Assembly (NCBI GenBank): GCA_038373865.1
Contig: JAXGGA010000038.1
Location: forward strand, 355,661 to 419,660
DNA length: 64,000 bases
Direction of reading: 5' to 3'
Origin: Uloborus plumipes
Lineage: Eukaryota > Arthropoda > Arachnida > Araneae > Uloboridae
The notes under the pieces were generated by a model. That model was not told the DNA's origin. It made no database searches and saw nothing but the letters and a program-made list of their open reading frames with translations. Positions 45,900 to 58,749 of the stretch are shown here, one piece after another. Numbering within the stretch: the stretch's first letter is position 1; every line of letters begins with the position of its first letter. Position numbers and translations under genes: made by a program.

Positions 45900-46928
45900 G
45901 ATGCATGAATTGTCTCTCGAAATAATGCTTGCTGTATTATTTGGAGTAAATGTAACATTGTAAAAGAGAAGAAATCCAATGATGTTTTTAGTATAAAAAA
46001 TAGTTTTGTGTTTTGAACGGCTAATTGTTGAAGATTTTAAATGAGGACAGATAATTAAATAATAGATTTAATTAAGAATCATGCTTACGTTTATGTTAAA
46101 ATTGACTTTTCCAGAAATATTTTTGACGGATTCTTTACAGAATTTAAAACCAAATGTATTTTTCAAAATCAAATAAAACTGTCTACTTAATCAAAGAGTT
46201 TTTCTTTTGGTTTGGACGAAATGATAATAATGGCACTGCGGCTTTATTTAAACTATTTCTTCCGTATATTAAACTTTGAACAGAACGAAGACTGTTAAGA
46301 GCATTAAAATTGAATATAGTTATATATAAAGTAATTTAAATTCATGTTATCTTTTTAATGAAGCTAACCAAGCTGTGTCAAATATTTCCAGCTGTAACTT
46401 CGAAACAAATGTGTATTTATATTAAAATTATACTTTATAGAAATAAATTAAATTCGCTACTTTTCTAAAACAACTTTTTCGAACTATAATTATAGAGAAT
46501 GTTAATGCATCTATGGCATGTGTGTTAATATTGTTACATGATTACTGTTTGCCACACTCTAAGTTTTTAAATAGCTCTTCGTTAACTAAGCTTCAGCCTT
46601 ACTTAAAAAGGAGCATTTAAACATATGTATTATGTATGTTATTTGCAGCAAACCTTCGATTTATATATAATGGATCTCATTTAGTTCAGAAGATTTCTCG
46701 GAAAGGTTTAATACAGTCGAATAGTGGAAAGTTGCAATCAATTTTTAGTTTGTTTAAACTATATTTACGCTTCACTTCAAATATTTCAAATTGGACAGTG
46801 ATATTCAAATAAAATGTTACTCTAGATAAAAGTATCTGTCTCCTAACATCAGTTTTAAAATTATCACAATAATCTTTCAAAATATCTATGAAAATACGTT
46901 TACTTATTACACCAAGAGCCCATTAATA
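45900..46928. other. AT-rich non-coding stretch
   Basis: Nothing recognisable. Confidence 0.6.
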
Positions 46929-46930
46929 AC

Positions 46931-47000
46931 TAAACGTAATGCAAAACATCGCCAACTCGGCCATTTCAATCCATGGGCTGCAGTTTCGCGCTTTAAACTA
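46931..47000 (-). repeat. Dispersed hammerhead-bearing repeat, copy 2
   Basis: Shares CGCCAACTCGGCCATTTC and GCTGCAGTTTCG with copy 1 (9205-9310). On the minus strand it keeps GAAACTGCAGCC then CATGGATTG, the stem I 3' strand absent from copy 1. It lacks CTGATGA and stem II, and has C where U16.1 should be. Confidence 0.75.
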
Positions 47001-47004
47001 AACG

Positions 47005-50000
47005 TTAATATAACAGTAATGACGGGTAATTAAATTGGCCTAAAATTAAAAATACGCATTAAACATTGTTCAAATGCTTGAAAATCAAAACAAAATAATG
47101 CCTTTACTGTTAAAAAAGAAGTAGATAACATTTTGCATACAGACAAAAACAATACAGTAAAATATATCTGCGCCAAATACCAACACAACAAAAGATTAAT
47201 TTGTGTGGAATACATGTTCAGTCCGTTTTAATTGTTACTTTATAGTTTAATAATAGCATTACAATGAACATTTTGCTACAACAAACAAACTTTGATGTTC
47301 TTTGAAGTTTGTTGTAAAGGAATTTAACTGCAAAAGCTGTGCTTTCCGGGGAGCAAAATGTAAACCAGTGGTCAAAATAAAGGAATTATTTTGGTCAAAC
47401 AAAGAGAGGTGAGGATACTGCATTTCACACTCATATCAGCATCAAGGAAAAATAAAATTAACTTTATTCAAATGAAATCGAGGGAATGACATTGCTGAAA
47501 AGCCGCTTCGCTGGAAGATATACCGTTCAGTTTGCTAAGGCGTCACTTGATTCTGTCTGTCTTTGTTTTATGTCTTGCTTATATTTCTTTTTTGAATCAG
47601 CCAAAATAGATATGTTCTTAGAGTAACTCGTAGCATATAGGCGCATTTTGTCAAGTTATACATTTATCATTTCCCTAGTGTTTTTTTTTTTTTAATAAAT
47701 GAAAATAGGTCTCTTTTTTGGTTTCCGCTACTGAAGTCCTACAAAAATGAAAAAAAAGGAAATGTTTTTCTGTCCGGTTCTCTTCTCCGGAAATGTTTTT
47801 CTGTCCAGTTTAAATCCCGGACTATCTGTCCTTCTTGAAAAGAGTGTTAAACATAAATACATTTATCTGTTTACTTTCTGAATGTGACGACATAAGTATC
47901 AGCCAAGGTATACAAATCGCCGAAGTTACATGATAAGTTGTGTTCATTTACACCTAACTATAATGATTGTCGTTCAAAGTAGGACAATTTAAAGCAGCTA
48001 ACATTATTTAAAGCCTTTTATACCACATCATATTACAATAGAACATTTACTAAGAAAAAAATAAAAGATTTTGAAATGCATTTAAGGGAAGATTTATACC
48101 TTATTCGTTTTTTCTTTTGACTATTATTACTTTCATTCCATTCTTACCTGTAATATAAAAATGTATTTTAGTGACATAATTATTTGTATTTTGTATCAAT
48201 GTATAATAACATACTTAGAAAAGTCAAAACTAGACGTTATTTGTGTCTAACTCTTACTTGATAATATATAAATATGTTATTTGCCTTTTACTACCAATTT
48301 TTAAATCATGGGACCTTACAAAAATCATAGATTGATTCTAACACGCTGTATTGCTAAATTCGTTACAATGACTTTTAAATCAAAATGTTGGCTGTTTGTT
48401 GAAAACGGAATAAGAAAGTTTAAATTGAACATCCAAAAACATTAATATATATTGCAAAAAATCTTGACTGCTTAATTAGTAAAGCTTCGTTTCCATATAG
48501 TTACAAGAATTAAGCCGTTTCAAGCGTATAAAAGAAAGACAAAACTGAACAGTTTTGTGATGTTCCATCATCACTGGAATCTACTATTTGCAATTAAAAA
48601 ACTAAATTAGTAGTGTCTTTCATTGGCAAAAAAGCAAAGAAAGAAGTTTATTTGGTTATTGGAAATAGCCAAGCTTCATTTTGCAATCGTATTTTTTAAA
48701 ACTAAATTGGGAAACCTGTCAAATGGAAATGGTTTTAAAAATGCGGATCGTGTATTTTTCAAAGAAAAAATATTACTAAAATATATATTGCTGAAATTTC
48801 TTAAATAAAAGAAGCAGTTCATGGTGACCTATTAGAGAGTATATACACAGACCTAGTTGAAAACAAGGAAATTGTTAATAAATATTTGTTAGTGTTAGTG
48901 TGAGAAACCAGAAAATGATCTGAATATCTCAAATATATTCTCAGATGTATAGTTCATAAACTCTATTAAAACATAAAATTTTAAAAACCTCTATAGTCAT
49001 TACTTTATGTACAATAAAATGAATAACAACCTAAATTAAGCACACAATATCAAGAAATTACAACAAAACGCTATTTCAAGACTACAACGGTGCCTCTAAA
49101 ATTGGAGCACGCAAATCGCGAGAAAGCACTTCTTTGTGAACAAGTAGTTGTATTCTGTCACCATTGATATTAAAAAAGGAAAGATTAAAAATATATTTAT
49201 CCCTTGTTCTACTATGTAAATTAAATCACGATTTTAAAATTTGGATCAGGAGAATGTTTCGGGGTCACGATGAGCTGAAGGTAGTAATATTTATTTTATT
49301 TTATTTATTTCTTTTAAATCAATTTATCTATTTATTTATAGTGTCTTTTTTTTTGTTAAAAATTACCATTTACAGGTCACTTTGAAACAAATCAGTTAAC
49401 TAGTGTAATGTACTAAAATTCATTAGATGTATTTTTCTACTAGATAATAGCATGACATCAGTATTTTTGGAAACGCTTGTAGATAATATATTTATATATT
49501 TTTCAACCAATTCAAAATGTTAAAAAATGCATTATGCAAATAGCAGAAAAAAAGCCCAACTAAAACGCTAGGCGCAGAAGAAAACTTATTCGCGTCGGAT
49601 AAAGGATATAATGTCACATTTTTTTTCGCTATTTTTACTTATATATTCCTCTACAAAAATGTCGCAAATACAAAATTTACATTTTTTTCATTAAAAAAAG
49701 CACTAGATAGGAGCGTTTCAACAACTCCTTAGAAATGTATTTAAAGTTTCTTTTCTTTCACGCGTATGGCAAATAAACCGAAACAAATGCAAATCGTGGG
49801 CATTTTGATCAAAACTGCGTTTTAATTACGTTTCATTTAAAAAAAAGTGCTGACAAGAAAGAAAGAAAAAACGTCGCAAAAGCAATGGCGAGGAACTAAC
49901 TTTTTTGGCAAACTTTCTTAGTTAAGTTTCTATTTTTTTCAAACCATAGGTTTTTTTTTAAAATAAGGGTTTTTTTCTAACCACTATCACAAATGCCAGA

Positions 50001-50380
50001 GCAAAAACGAGTCATTAAAGAGGTTACTTGGAATTTCTGCAGTTTTTTAACAGCTTGAAATTATAATGCTTTTTTTACTTCGTAAATTAACGTCATAAGT
50101 TTTTTTTTTCTTTCTCTCTAGTCGATTCAAGTCGGATTCGTTAATGACGTTACTTTCAAATGGAGTAGTTTTTGTGCGAATAACGTCGCACTAAGCGGTA
50201 GTGCAAACGTTTAAAAAATTAAAAGACACATTAAAATTTAATGTTACTGAACATTAAAATACCTTCACATAGAATAAATAATAAAACATATATTACTTAA
50301 TTATGGAAATTTCAGATTTCAATACAGTCTTAGTGAATAAAAATGTTTCTATTCAGGACAAGCATTTTAAGGCGTTGTAT
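47005..50380. other. Long AT-rich non-coding stretch
   Basis: Only a small direct duplication of GGAAATGTTTTTCTGTCC (47759 and 47791) and homopolymer runs. No gene. Confidence 0.6.
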
Positions 50381-50387
50381 ATATATA

Positions 50388-50954
50388 CTGTCGGCCCCGC
50401 TTAATCAAATACTGTCGGTTCCAAGAAATTTTATTCGATTAAGCGGGGTATTTGATTAAGCAGGGACATTTTTTTTACCTTTCCATTTTGACAATTTTAG
50501 GCTCAAAACGTAGTAATAAGAAAGAAATAGCTATATAAATAAAATAAGTAATGTTATTGGTAAAAAGATTTTGAAGTAGGAAAAGTTAACAAAATAGTAT
50601 AATAATTGAGTATTAATATTGTACGGTCATATGAAAATCATAAAAAAAATAACCAACAACTTGTGCTACAAAAAATTTGTTTTTCGCCTTTCACTTCTAT
50701 TTTCTGAAACAGTACACAATAGTGGTTTGTTTGCTCCAAGGTCTTGTGGAAACATTTTTATTTCATGCTAAATTTTTCTTAACAAAATATTTTGCAAAGG
50801 AAAATAAAAATATTATTCGATTATCCGGGGAAATTATTCGATTAAGCGGGGATATTTAACATTGTGTATATGGGGAAATGTTCGGTTCCGGACAGGTTTA
50901 TTCGTACAAGTGGGGTATTCGTTTATCCGTTACCTGATTAAGCTTAGACGACAG
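50388..50954. mobile_element. pogo/Tigger-like MITE, CTGTCGGCCCC family, copy 1
   Basis: Left end CTGTCGGCCCCGCTTAATC; right end GATTAAGCTTAGACGACAG. Internal TTCGATTAAGCGGGG repeats lie near both ends (50440-50465, 50815-50850). TA precedes the left end. No transposase. Related to 60993-61282. Confidence 0.75.
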
Positions 50955-50959
50955 AATAT

Positions 50960-51865
50960 ATATATCTATATATTCGGTACATATACGTCTCAGTATTTTT
51001 AATGTAACAAATTGCATTTCTGTGTTCTTGCTTTTGTTTTCTTTCTTTACTCCTTTTTTTTCCGTGTCAGACTTACTCATAATATAAATTTAAGTGAATT
51101 AAAACTGTTTTGATTTTCAAACTTGTAATACTTATATTGCAGTTTTCTCATTTTCGCGGTTTTTTTTTTTTTTTTAATAAAAGGTTTTGTAAAGAAAAAA
51201 GAGAGAACAATAAAAAAAAAGATATGAGATACATTATTGAAGTCGTAAAAAACAAGATTTTGTTTTACTTCATACTAAACGGTAAATCAGTTGTTTTATA
51301 CGTATATTTGTGATAAACATCAGACCTGAGTTACTGATAACTATGACAATAAGTATAATTCACTACAAAGTAAGTGGCATCGATTTTGCATTTAAAAACT
51401 AAAAATCAAAAATCAATTAAGACCCTTACGTGTATTTCTATCTATGATGCCACAATGTTTGACAGATTCGAATAAAATTTGCCACAAACATCAGTATGAC
51501 TCAAAGAAAACTTATGCGCGCATTCAAATTCAAAAAATTAAATCTGTATCCTTTGTATTTCAATTTCAAGCAAATTCATGAATGAGAATGTCTCACTAAA
51601 GAAATGTCACATTTGTTCGATTTTTTTTTCAGTATATTTAAGTATATTAGCACAAAATGTATTTGGCTAACATTTCTAAAATTATCAAACCGCCCCTTAT
51701 GCCACGTTTTGAGCAATTATGTTCTGAAACACATTTCGTCTGGATATTTAGACTTAATTAGCCTTGTTTTTGTCTCAATGAATTGCCTTCTTTTAAATTA
51801 CAAAGTATTACGTGATACCAATGTATAGAGACACGATTTAAGAAACGACAGAGTGAGCTGCCCCA
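50960..51865. other. AT-rich non-coding stretch
   Basis: No recognisable gene. Confidence 0.6.
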
Positions 51866-51870
51866 TAGTA

Positions 51871-52203
51871 CACTGCTAAAAATTCAGTAATTTTTGTATG
51901 GTAATTTTTGTATGGTGTTACTGTAAAACATAGTTTTACAGTAGAGATTTTTTACAGTAAATTGTATTTTGAAAAAAAAAAAAAAAAAACGATTGCAATG
52001 TCAATTGACACAAGACGTGACTTACTGCGCAAAGCAATTACGTCCTATTTCTGTGTCTCATTTGGTGTAATGGATGGCACAGTAGTGTGCGAAGATTGAG
52101 TCCTGAGTTCGATCCTTGCTGCTGTCCCCTCGCGCTTTTCTACCATAAAATTTTACAATGACATTGGATTGTATAATAAAAATTCAGGAATTTTTCAACT
52201 GTG
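51871..52203. mobile_element. TA-flanked MITE carrying a tRNA-like segment
   Basis: Ends CACTGCTAAAAATTCAG and, inverted, CACAGTTGAAAAATTCC, flanked by TA (51869-51870, 52204-52205). The interior has ACAGTA repeats and a tRNA-like block at 52062-52125. Confidence 0.78.
52062..52125 (+). repeat. tRNA-like segment inside the MITE
   Basis: GGTGTAATGGATGGC resembles an A box, and GAGTTCGATCC at 52105-52115 is a good B box at the right distance. Acceptor stems do not pair, so it is not a functional tRNA. A polymerase III promoter relic or a nested SINE head is likely. Confidence 0.5.
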
Positions 52204-52209
52204 TATGCT

Positions 52210-52970
52210 TTGAGCGGCAAATGTTTTATAATGACTGCCTCCACAATCAGAAGTTGGATCCGCTTGTGGCTTTTTTATGCGGCCTTTTTCTCGAATAATG
52301 GCAAATTTATCATTTTGAATTAAAAAAAAAAAAGTAAAAGGATAAGATTGTCTCACATCAGACTGTTTTTGACTGTCAACAGGATGCTGAAAGATATTTA
52401 CAAAATAACAAGCTGACACAAACAGACAAGATTTCTGTGTTACATTTGCAGCAAGCCTTGCATTAGTATGAAAAATTTCTCACATGATTTTTTCAAAGTT
52501 TTACAAAATGCAAATCCTAACAATGGTTTAGAATGAGAAATTTTGCATAAAAAGTGCCGACTAAGGCGAACGGGAAATGTTTAGCATTTGCTCTCCTTCT
52601 TTTCCTAAGCGGTTTTTACCCTTGAATAAATATTATCAGTTATTCCTTGAACTGTTTACCTCCTCAGGGCAGAATCATTATTCGAATGAATGCCTTCGGA
52701 AACGTAAAGATCAAAGTTCCGCTACAGTCTTTTGAGTTATAGAACGAAGGTGAAGAAAAGATTGCGTCAAATGAATAATATTACAGCGTTGGTAATACGA
52801 AAGCCATACAAAACATTTTAGCTATTAAGGAGATTCTTTGTACGATTATTTTGTTTTTCATATTGAAGTAAAGAAAGCAATTGAGTAGATATATGTGCAT
52901 AAGTGAAATTCGCCATGTACAAAACCAAGCGCCGTAGTAGAAATACCACTACAAGTTTGACAATCAAACA
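52210..52970. other. Non-coding stretch
   Basis: 52550-52770 is less AT-biased and could be a conserved non-coding element; no gene recognised. Confidence 0.45.
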
Positions 52971-52974
52971 ACAG

Positions 52975-53206
52975 TTAACCCATTAATGCCGGTTGGTACA
53001 AAAATATACCAACACGGAGAAGAAATATAACTTGTCCTTACATGGCTCTATCAGTCTAACAGTTGTGTATTTCACATGGTAAAAACTCACAGAAAGGATA
53101 CTATATATAAGTTTCGCACCCTTGTCGAAAACGTGTGAGATAATAAGCTAAAAACTTGAACGAATGTCTTATTGATGTTTTCGAAGTCGGCATTAATGGG
53201 TTTTAA
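52975..53206. mobile_element. Short piggyBac-type MITE (TTAA)
   Basis: TTAA at 52975-52978 and 53203-53206. Inverted ends CCCATTAATGCCG and CGGCATTAATGGG; two extra T precede the right TTAA. A hairpin GGTTGGTACAAAAATATACC follows the left end. No coding capacity. Confidence 0.78.
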
Positions 53207-53410
53207 GTAAGGCTTTTTCTTTTAAATTCAGAGATTTAAAATAATAGTATAAAACATGCTTTAAGAAAAAGTAAAAGAAAGCCAAGAGTGAAAACAAAAC
53301 GCTTAGTCGACGCATTGGCTTCGATCATGTCGAGTTAATGTAACCATACACCGCAAGGGGAAGTAATTGACAATGCACAAGTTATGTAGACTAGATTTCA
53401 TGCACGAATA

Positions 53411-53542
53411 AGGGCCAAGTTCCGCATTGACGTAAAACAGAAAAGCAAAATTGATTAAATAGTGTTCCTATGAAAAGTACCCGGATTTTTTGTTTCTGCC
53501 ATCGGTTTCTGTCACGTTTTCTGCTGATGTGGAGCAGGGCCT
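53411..53542. mobile_element. MITE, AGGGCCATGCTCCACATC family, copy 2 (diverged)
   Basis: AGGGCCAAGTTCCGCATTGA on the left and CTGATGTGGAGCAGGGCCT on the right, with the same CCTATGAAAAGTACCCGG centre as 32226-32371. Confidence 0.8.
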
Positions 53543-53549
53543 TTACACA

Positions 53550-56500
53550 GCTGGGTGCACAATGCACATCTATACAATTCCGGTAGCTTATTATTTTGGA
53601 TCTGATTGGTGGACGCTGAAAGATCATTGTCACGTGGCTTCATATTTCATGGTCATTGGTGATACAGAAAGGTATTGAATATTTACAGCGACCTAAACGG
53701 ATTTCAGTTATAGGAAAAACGTACAGCAACGTAAAGTCTTACACAGCTGTACTGGAAACTAATAGAGGATTTGTATTGAAATCAGAGCTAAAAAAAGCTG
53801 TATTGAATTCATTATCTGGAAATATGATAGTACCAAGCTCGTTGCGACGTGCATACTAATAACTCTAAATTGACAATTTCTTTGCATTGGTGGTATAAAT
53901 AAGATCCAAAGGAAACAGCAATGCGTGAAAGATTGACTTTTTAAGTCTCGATGTAAAAAGATAAGAGTAAAATATTTAAAGAGTTCATATTTTGTATGGT
54001 TATACTTTTTTTAGTTCCTTTTCTTTCTGAATTATTAAAAATGACCTAATGGCATCCGAGCTTATGGTTTTCCCTCTGTGAAATAGAAGGTGCTATTGTA
54101 ACGAATAATTTTTGTGTATTACCTAACTATCAGTAGGAAAACTTAAAGTTTGGGGAAATCTAATAGTTAGCTGAATTGACGTGTTCATAAAATCCAAGCT
54201 CCTTGAGCTAAGGTAAATAATAGATACTCGTATACGAATTTCCTTTAAAACGTCGATATTTTTTGCTACTTACATTATTTAAAAATACATAAGTCTCAAA
54301 ACAATTTACATTAGTCATATTTTAAAAATATGTTTTTATTAAGCAAAACGATCTTTTACACTAAATAAAGTGCTTCCAGTACTACTCATATTCAATTTTT
54401 AACAATTTAATTTTAAATTTAATTATCATTCCTTAAAACCTGTTATATAAATATTATTCATCAATTTATTTCGAAGATCTATCCTTTTATTTGATGTATT
54501 ATCCCTTTCCCCAGTAACTATTTCATCCCATCTAATCTTATACTGTAAAAAAGAAAAATTTGATGCTTAAGCACTTCAGTTTCCTTTACAAATTCAATTT
54601 TGCAGAAGAAATTTACAGTTTTTAAATACCATTTTTTAGTAAAACAAGTATTAAAATTCTTAAAACGTCAAAATTATAAGAGCATACGAACTAATAAAAA
54701 CTTTAGTTCTCACGAAAGACCTATTTGTAAAATACTCAAAAGAAGAAAATGAACTAGTTATTCGTTATTGTATCTTATCCTTCCCTTATACTTATGTTCT
54801 TAGATTTTTTTTAATTAGTCATTTTTTTTACACCTAGGTTACTGTGTTTAATAATTTGTATTGTATGCGTACATTTTGCTTTTTATGCACACACAAAAAA
54901 ACACAACTGAAGCCCAAATGTAATATATACTATAATACGTAAACAGATATCATCACAACATTCACATGAAAATAAAATCAAAAATACCTGCGAAGTGACA
55001 AATAAAACAAGCTTTTTATTCTTTGATACCTTTCAAAAAGAATTTCACGGAAATGCTCTACCAGAACCTTTTTAGAACAAACACCAAGAAGTGTTCTTCG
55101 ACCATCACACTTGATTGCTAACATCTAACAGACACAACTTGAGATCGCTGTACACGACCCGCAGAAGGGGAAGAAGAAAATGAAAAAGTTTCAGGAATTA
55201 TGAACTGGAAGCAGGAAAGTTCATTTTCCAAGACCGCAGTAAAAATGTCCAGAAGGTATTTATTCGACTGATAAAAACACGGTGCATACCTCGAAGTATA
55301 CGAAGCTATTCTCCAAATTGGTTGGATTTCTGCTTTCAGTGCTGCGAGTTTTATTTTATCGTGAGAGTGAAAGTTGCTTGGCTTATTCGTCGTCTTTGAA
55401 TATTTTCGTCGTACGGTTCAGAAATATATTTTTCTTCTTAAAATATGAAAATTTCGTATACTCACCTATTCTGTTAGCAGCTATGGAAACAGTGTAACAT
55501 CATATTTAAGAAAACTGGATTTTAGAAAGATTATTATCATTGATTGATTGATGTAGGCTTTCTAACGTAAGAAATATTAAGGATGTACTACGCCGGCAGT
55601 TATAAGCTATCTTAAGAAAGAAAAGCTGATGATAAAAAGTACGTACGATTGTATTTCCATGTGCACTGTACATAAACTACTTAATTGGCAATCATTGAAA
55701 GTTAAAGGATCTCGGGGACCCCCTCTTTATAAGTCTAATCATGAATTTTCAAGATTTTGCACCTGTTCCTTTTTGATAACATCAAACCAGACTGGAATTT
55801 TTGCAAATGTCAATACATGTAAAAATTAATTGTGTTGTAGGGAGGGGGACATCATAATCCCCCGCATGGTGACCCTGTGGGTTTCTTTTTCCCCCAAACT
55901 CGTTTTCAGTTGTTGGTGTTAGAACCGCCCACTGGAATCCAGCTAATTATTACCTATCTCTAAGAATCCTTAATGATGTAAGCATAAAATTTAAATTAAG
56001 AGTTCTGTATAATTGTAAAATAGTTTGTTTTTTTCTTTTTCAGTGTACTATATAAATACTTCATAAACGCCTTTAATTTCAATTTTATATTGTGTGATAT
56101 TTGAATTAAAAATGCGTTACGACCACAAGTACGATGCATTGTATGCCAGAAAAGGAAAAATTAATTTTAAATCCTTAAATGATAAACATGTTTCAGAATA
56201 ACTTAAGGAATACTATTTATTTTAATCTTCAAAATTCAAATGATTTTTAAAAGTAAGCATTAGTCTTATCAATATTGTAAATTTTGGGATCGACAAAGGA
56301 AGGGCGGTACTACGTTTTAGCTCAAAGGTTCAAAAAAAAAATTTCTTCATTTCTCTTCTTGGCTTATCAATACTCTTAGTTTTTTAGTATATTTTAATGA
56401 TTCATTTTCGTTTGTTTCTTTTTCTTTCTTAGTTTCTGTATTCTCAACTTATGCGTCAAATGTAGTGTTACACATAATGTTTTTATTTTCCATGTCATGG

Positions 56501-58490
56501 GATAATGCAAAATATAAATGTTATAATGCAAAGCATCAAAAAGTTGAAGAAAAAAAATATTTGCAGACCACTGCTCTATCCCCATTTCTAAATAAACCAA
56601 ATACATACTACTGGATTATTTAAAAACTAGTCATATTATTCTTGTAGCTTTTAAAGGCAGCAAGCGGAGAAGGTCAAAAATCCTGAAATGAATTTACACA
56701 TAAGCTGTTGAAACAAAATACGAAATCTCGATAATGTGAACAAAAATCCTTTAAAATGAATAAAATAATGTTTTCCACATTCAGAATGGAAAAGTCTTTT
56801 ATCCATAGGCAATAAAAAAAGGCTTTTTCATGAATGGCTTCTTCCCTGAGGCAGAATCATTAGTGGCCTTTCTTCAATTGCTCAAACTGTAATACCGAAG
56901 GCGAACCGATGCCCTTTTTAGCTAGGCTACAAAACAGAAGAAAATGATGTTAAGCTAATAATGGAAAAATCAGCAGCAGTAAAGGTTCCTACGATATAGT
57001 GCAATAAAAAGAAAAGGAACGGAAAGTTTTCTAACCCCTTTTATGAAGAATCGAATAAACCATTGACACAGCTTAAAAAAACTCTTTGTATTTCGTTTAT
57101 GTTTTTAAGAACATTTTTGATGGCAGATGGTAATTCATCTACGAAATTCATTAATCATACACTTTTTTGCATAAAAAAATCTTGCTAATTTTTGGTCACT
57201 ATTCTCAGTGGTATTGTTTGAAAAAAAAATAAAGCTTTGAGTTACTATTGTTTTGAATTAGTTTTTAGAGATAAATTAATTTTTTAATACGTTTTGAAAA
57301 TTTTTAATATTTTTCAGAGATTTATATTGCTTGGCATAAAATTTAAACTAAGAAAATAAACATTATTTGAAATCCGACATTGTATTTTTGTATGACATAT
57401 TTCTCGTACATGAAGTTTAAAAATAGTTTTAAAAATGTAACAAACCATGATTTGTTAAATGTTATTCAAGAAAAAATATGAAATGTAAGGAATGCTAACT
57501 AAAATAAATTGTAAAAGTGCTAAGTAAGAACAAAAAAAATACAACCAAAAGATTCACAATGTTTCACGAAAGAAATACATTTTCAACGCGAACTAGAAAT
57601 CACAGAAAACATTCCGAAAACGTTGCCAACTTGGATTTCTAAATTTTCTTAAAAGCTCTAGAGTAGCTTTTATAAAGTTTCATCCAGTCATTTTACTTCT
57701 TTCTGAAGGCAAAAAGAACATTTCAAGCATAAAACAAGAGCTAATTTAAATGCAAAACCCACCACGGTGGCTCTAAAGCATAAATGTTTTGTCATACAAA
57801 ACTACCTATTTTATGGGAGTTTGAGAAAATTGTCTTTCCAAGTTTTGTTTCATAAATTTAAACTTTTTTTTTCTCATTTTTATGCTGTGTGGCAACAGTA
57901 TAAGAAACACATGCACGGTTATTCTAGCTTCATGGTACTTTCACTTTCAAGGAACGCTTTTTAAAATGCCGTAACGAAGAATAAGCTGAAGGGAATTTGT
58001 GAATATAAATATGCTCTGTACGCCAGTTATTCTTCAAAGTACAACGGCTCACATTTGAAGTTTCTAATTAGCATTGAAATCAAAAGGTAAAATTTTGTAG
58101 AAAACAATTAATGTACATCTAGACTATGTATCTTCGAAAGTAAGGAAGAATATAATTTAAAGAGAGGAAAGTTTAAATTATAGATTGAGTAGAGAAGAAT
58201 ACCTAAAGGGTCATGCAACACTTTTATTTTGGATTACGGGTTTCAGAAAAAATTTCAGTTACTATGTTTTATTTGTTCTTAACCGAAATGTGTCAATAAA
58301 ATATTTTACTTTGGGAATAAAAAGTATTAACTGTTGCAGTTTAATTAAAATTGTCTGTGTTGGGTGAAAAAATTTGATATACACATTTCGTAGTAAATTT
58401 TATTTAAAAATGCAAGTTTTATTTTTAAAAAGAAGTAATTTTTAAATGAGACGAAAAATAAATAAATAAATGAAACGATATAAAATGCCA
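53550..58490. other. Long AT-rich non-coding stretch
   Basis: No gene recognised on either strand. 56820-57010 is somewhat less AT-biased. Frames of 60-71 codons here have no motif. Confidence 0.55.
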
Positions 58491-58493
58491 AAT

Positions 58494-58600
58494 GCACTGT
58501 AAAAAAAAACTGTAAATTTTGAAGAAATTATCCATATTTTTTACAGAAAAAATCTGTTTCTGATAAAACTACATAAAATACAGGATTTCTCTGTTTTTTT
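58494..58600. repeat. CACTGTAAAAA MITE end or fragment
   Basis: CACTGTAAAAAAAAACTGTA followed by TTTTTTACAGAAAAAATCTG: the start of a common TA-type MITE related to 51871-52203. No right end found. Confidence 0.5.
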
Positions 58601-58611
58601 AATCTCCGCAG

Positions 58612-58704
58612 CCGGTTATAAGCGCATTAACTGTTAACGGTCTCTTCACCGCGAAGCTCGATTGGTCGATTTTAACCACGTGACCCATCGTTGGATTCGA
58701 AGTA
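58612..58704 (+). promoter_or_regulatory. Promoter-like segment with CACGTG and CCAAT sites
   Basis: CACGTGACC (E-box, 58678-58686), an inverted CCAAT box (ATTGG, near 58661) and several CpG in an otherwise CpG-poor AT-rich region, directly upstream of a candidate first exon. Confidence 0.45.
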
Positions 58705-58742
58705 ATGGCGGATGTTTTGATGAAACCTGCAGCTGAGTTGCC
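58705..58742 (+). CDS. Candidate first coding exon (unassigned host or transposon gene)
   Basis: ATGGCGGATG in good start context (AGTAATGG) opens 38 nt coding MADVLMKPAAELP in part. It is followed at once by CCGTAAGTG, a strong 5' splice site at 58743 (phase 2). Together with the upstream E-box and CCAAT box this is a textbook promoter-exon-donor layout. I could not identify a downstream exon in the remaining 5 kb, nor the protein. It might instead be the 5' end of a spliced transposase gene, since a MITE-like end lies at 58494. Confidence 0.35.
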
Positions 58743-58749
58743 GTAAGTG

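Noticed and set aside
55621..55650. Another hammerhead core at CTGATGA
   Set aside because: No GAAA strand at a suitable distance downstream.
52670..56870. Shared GGCAGAATCATTA at about 52678 and 56850 as a duplicated enhancer
   Set aside because: Match is only about 13 bp with no extended similarity.
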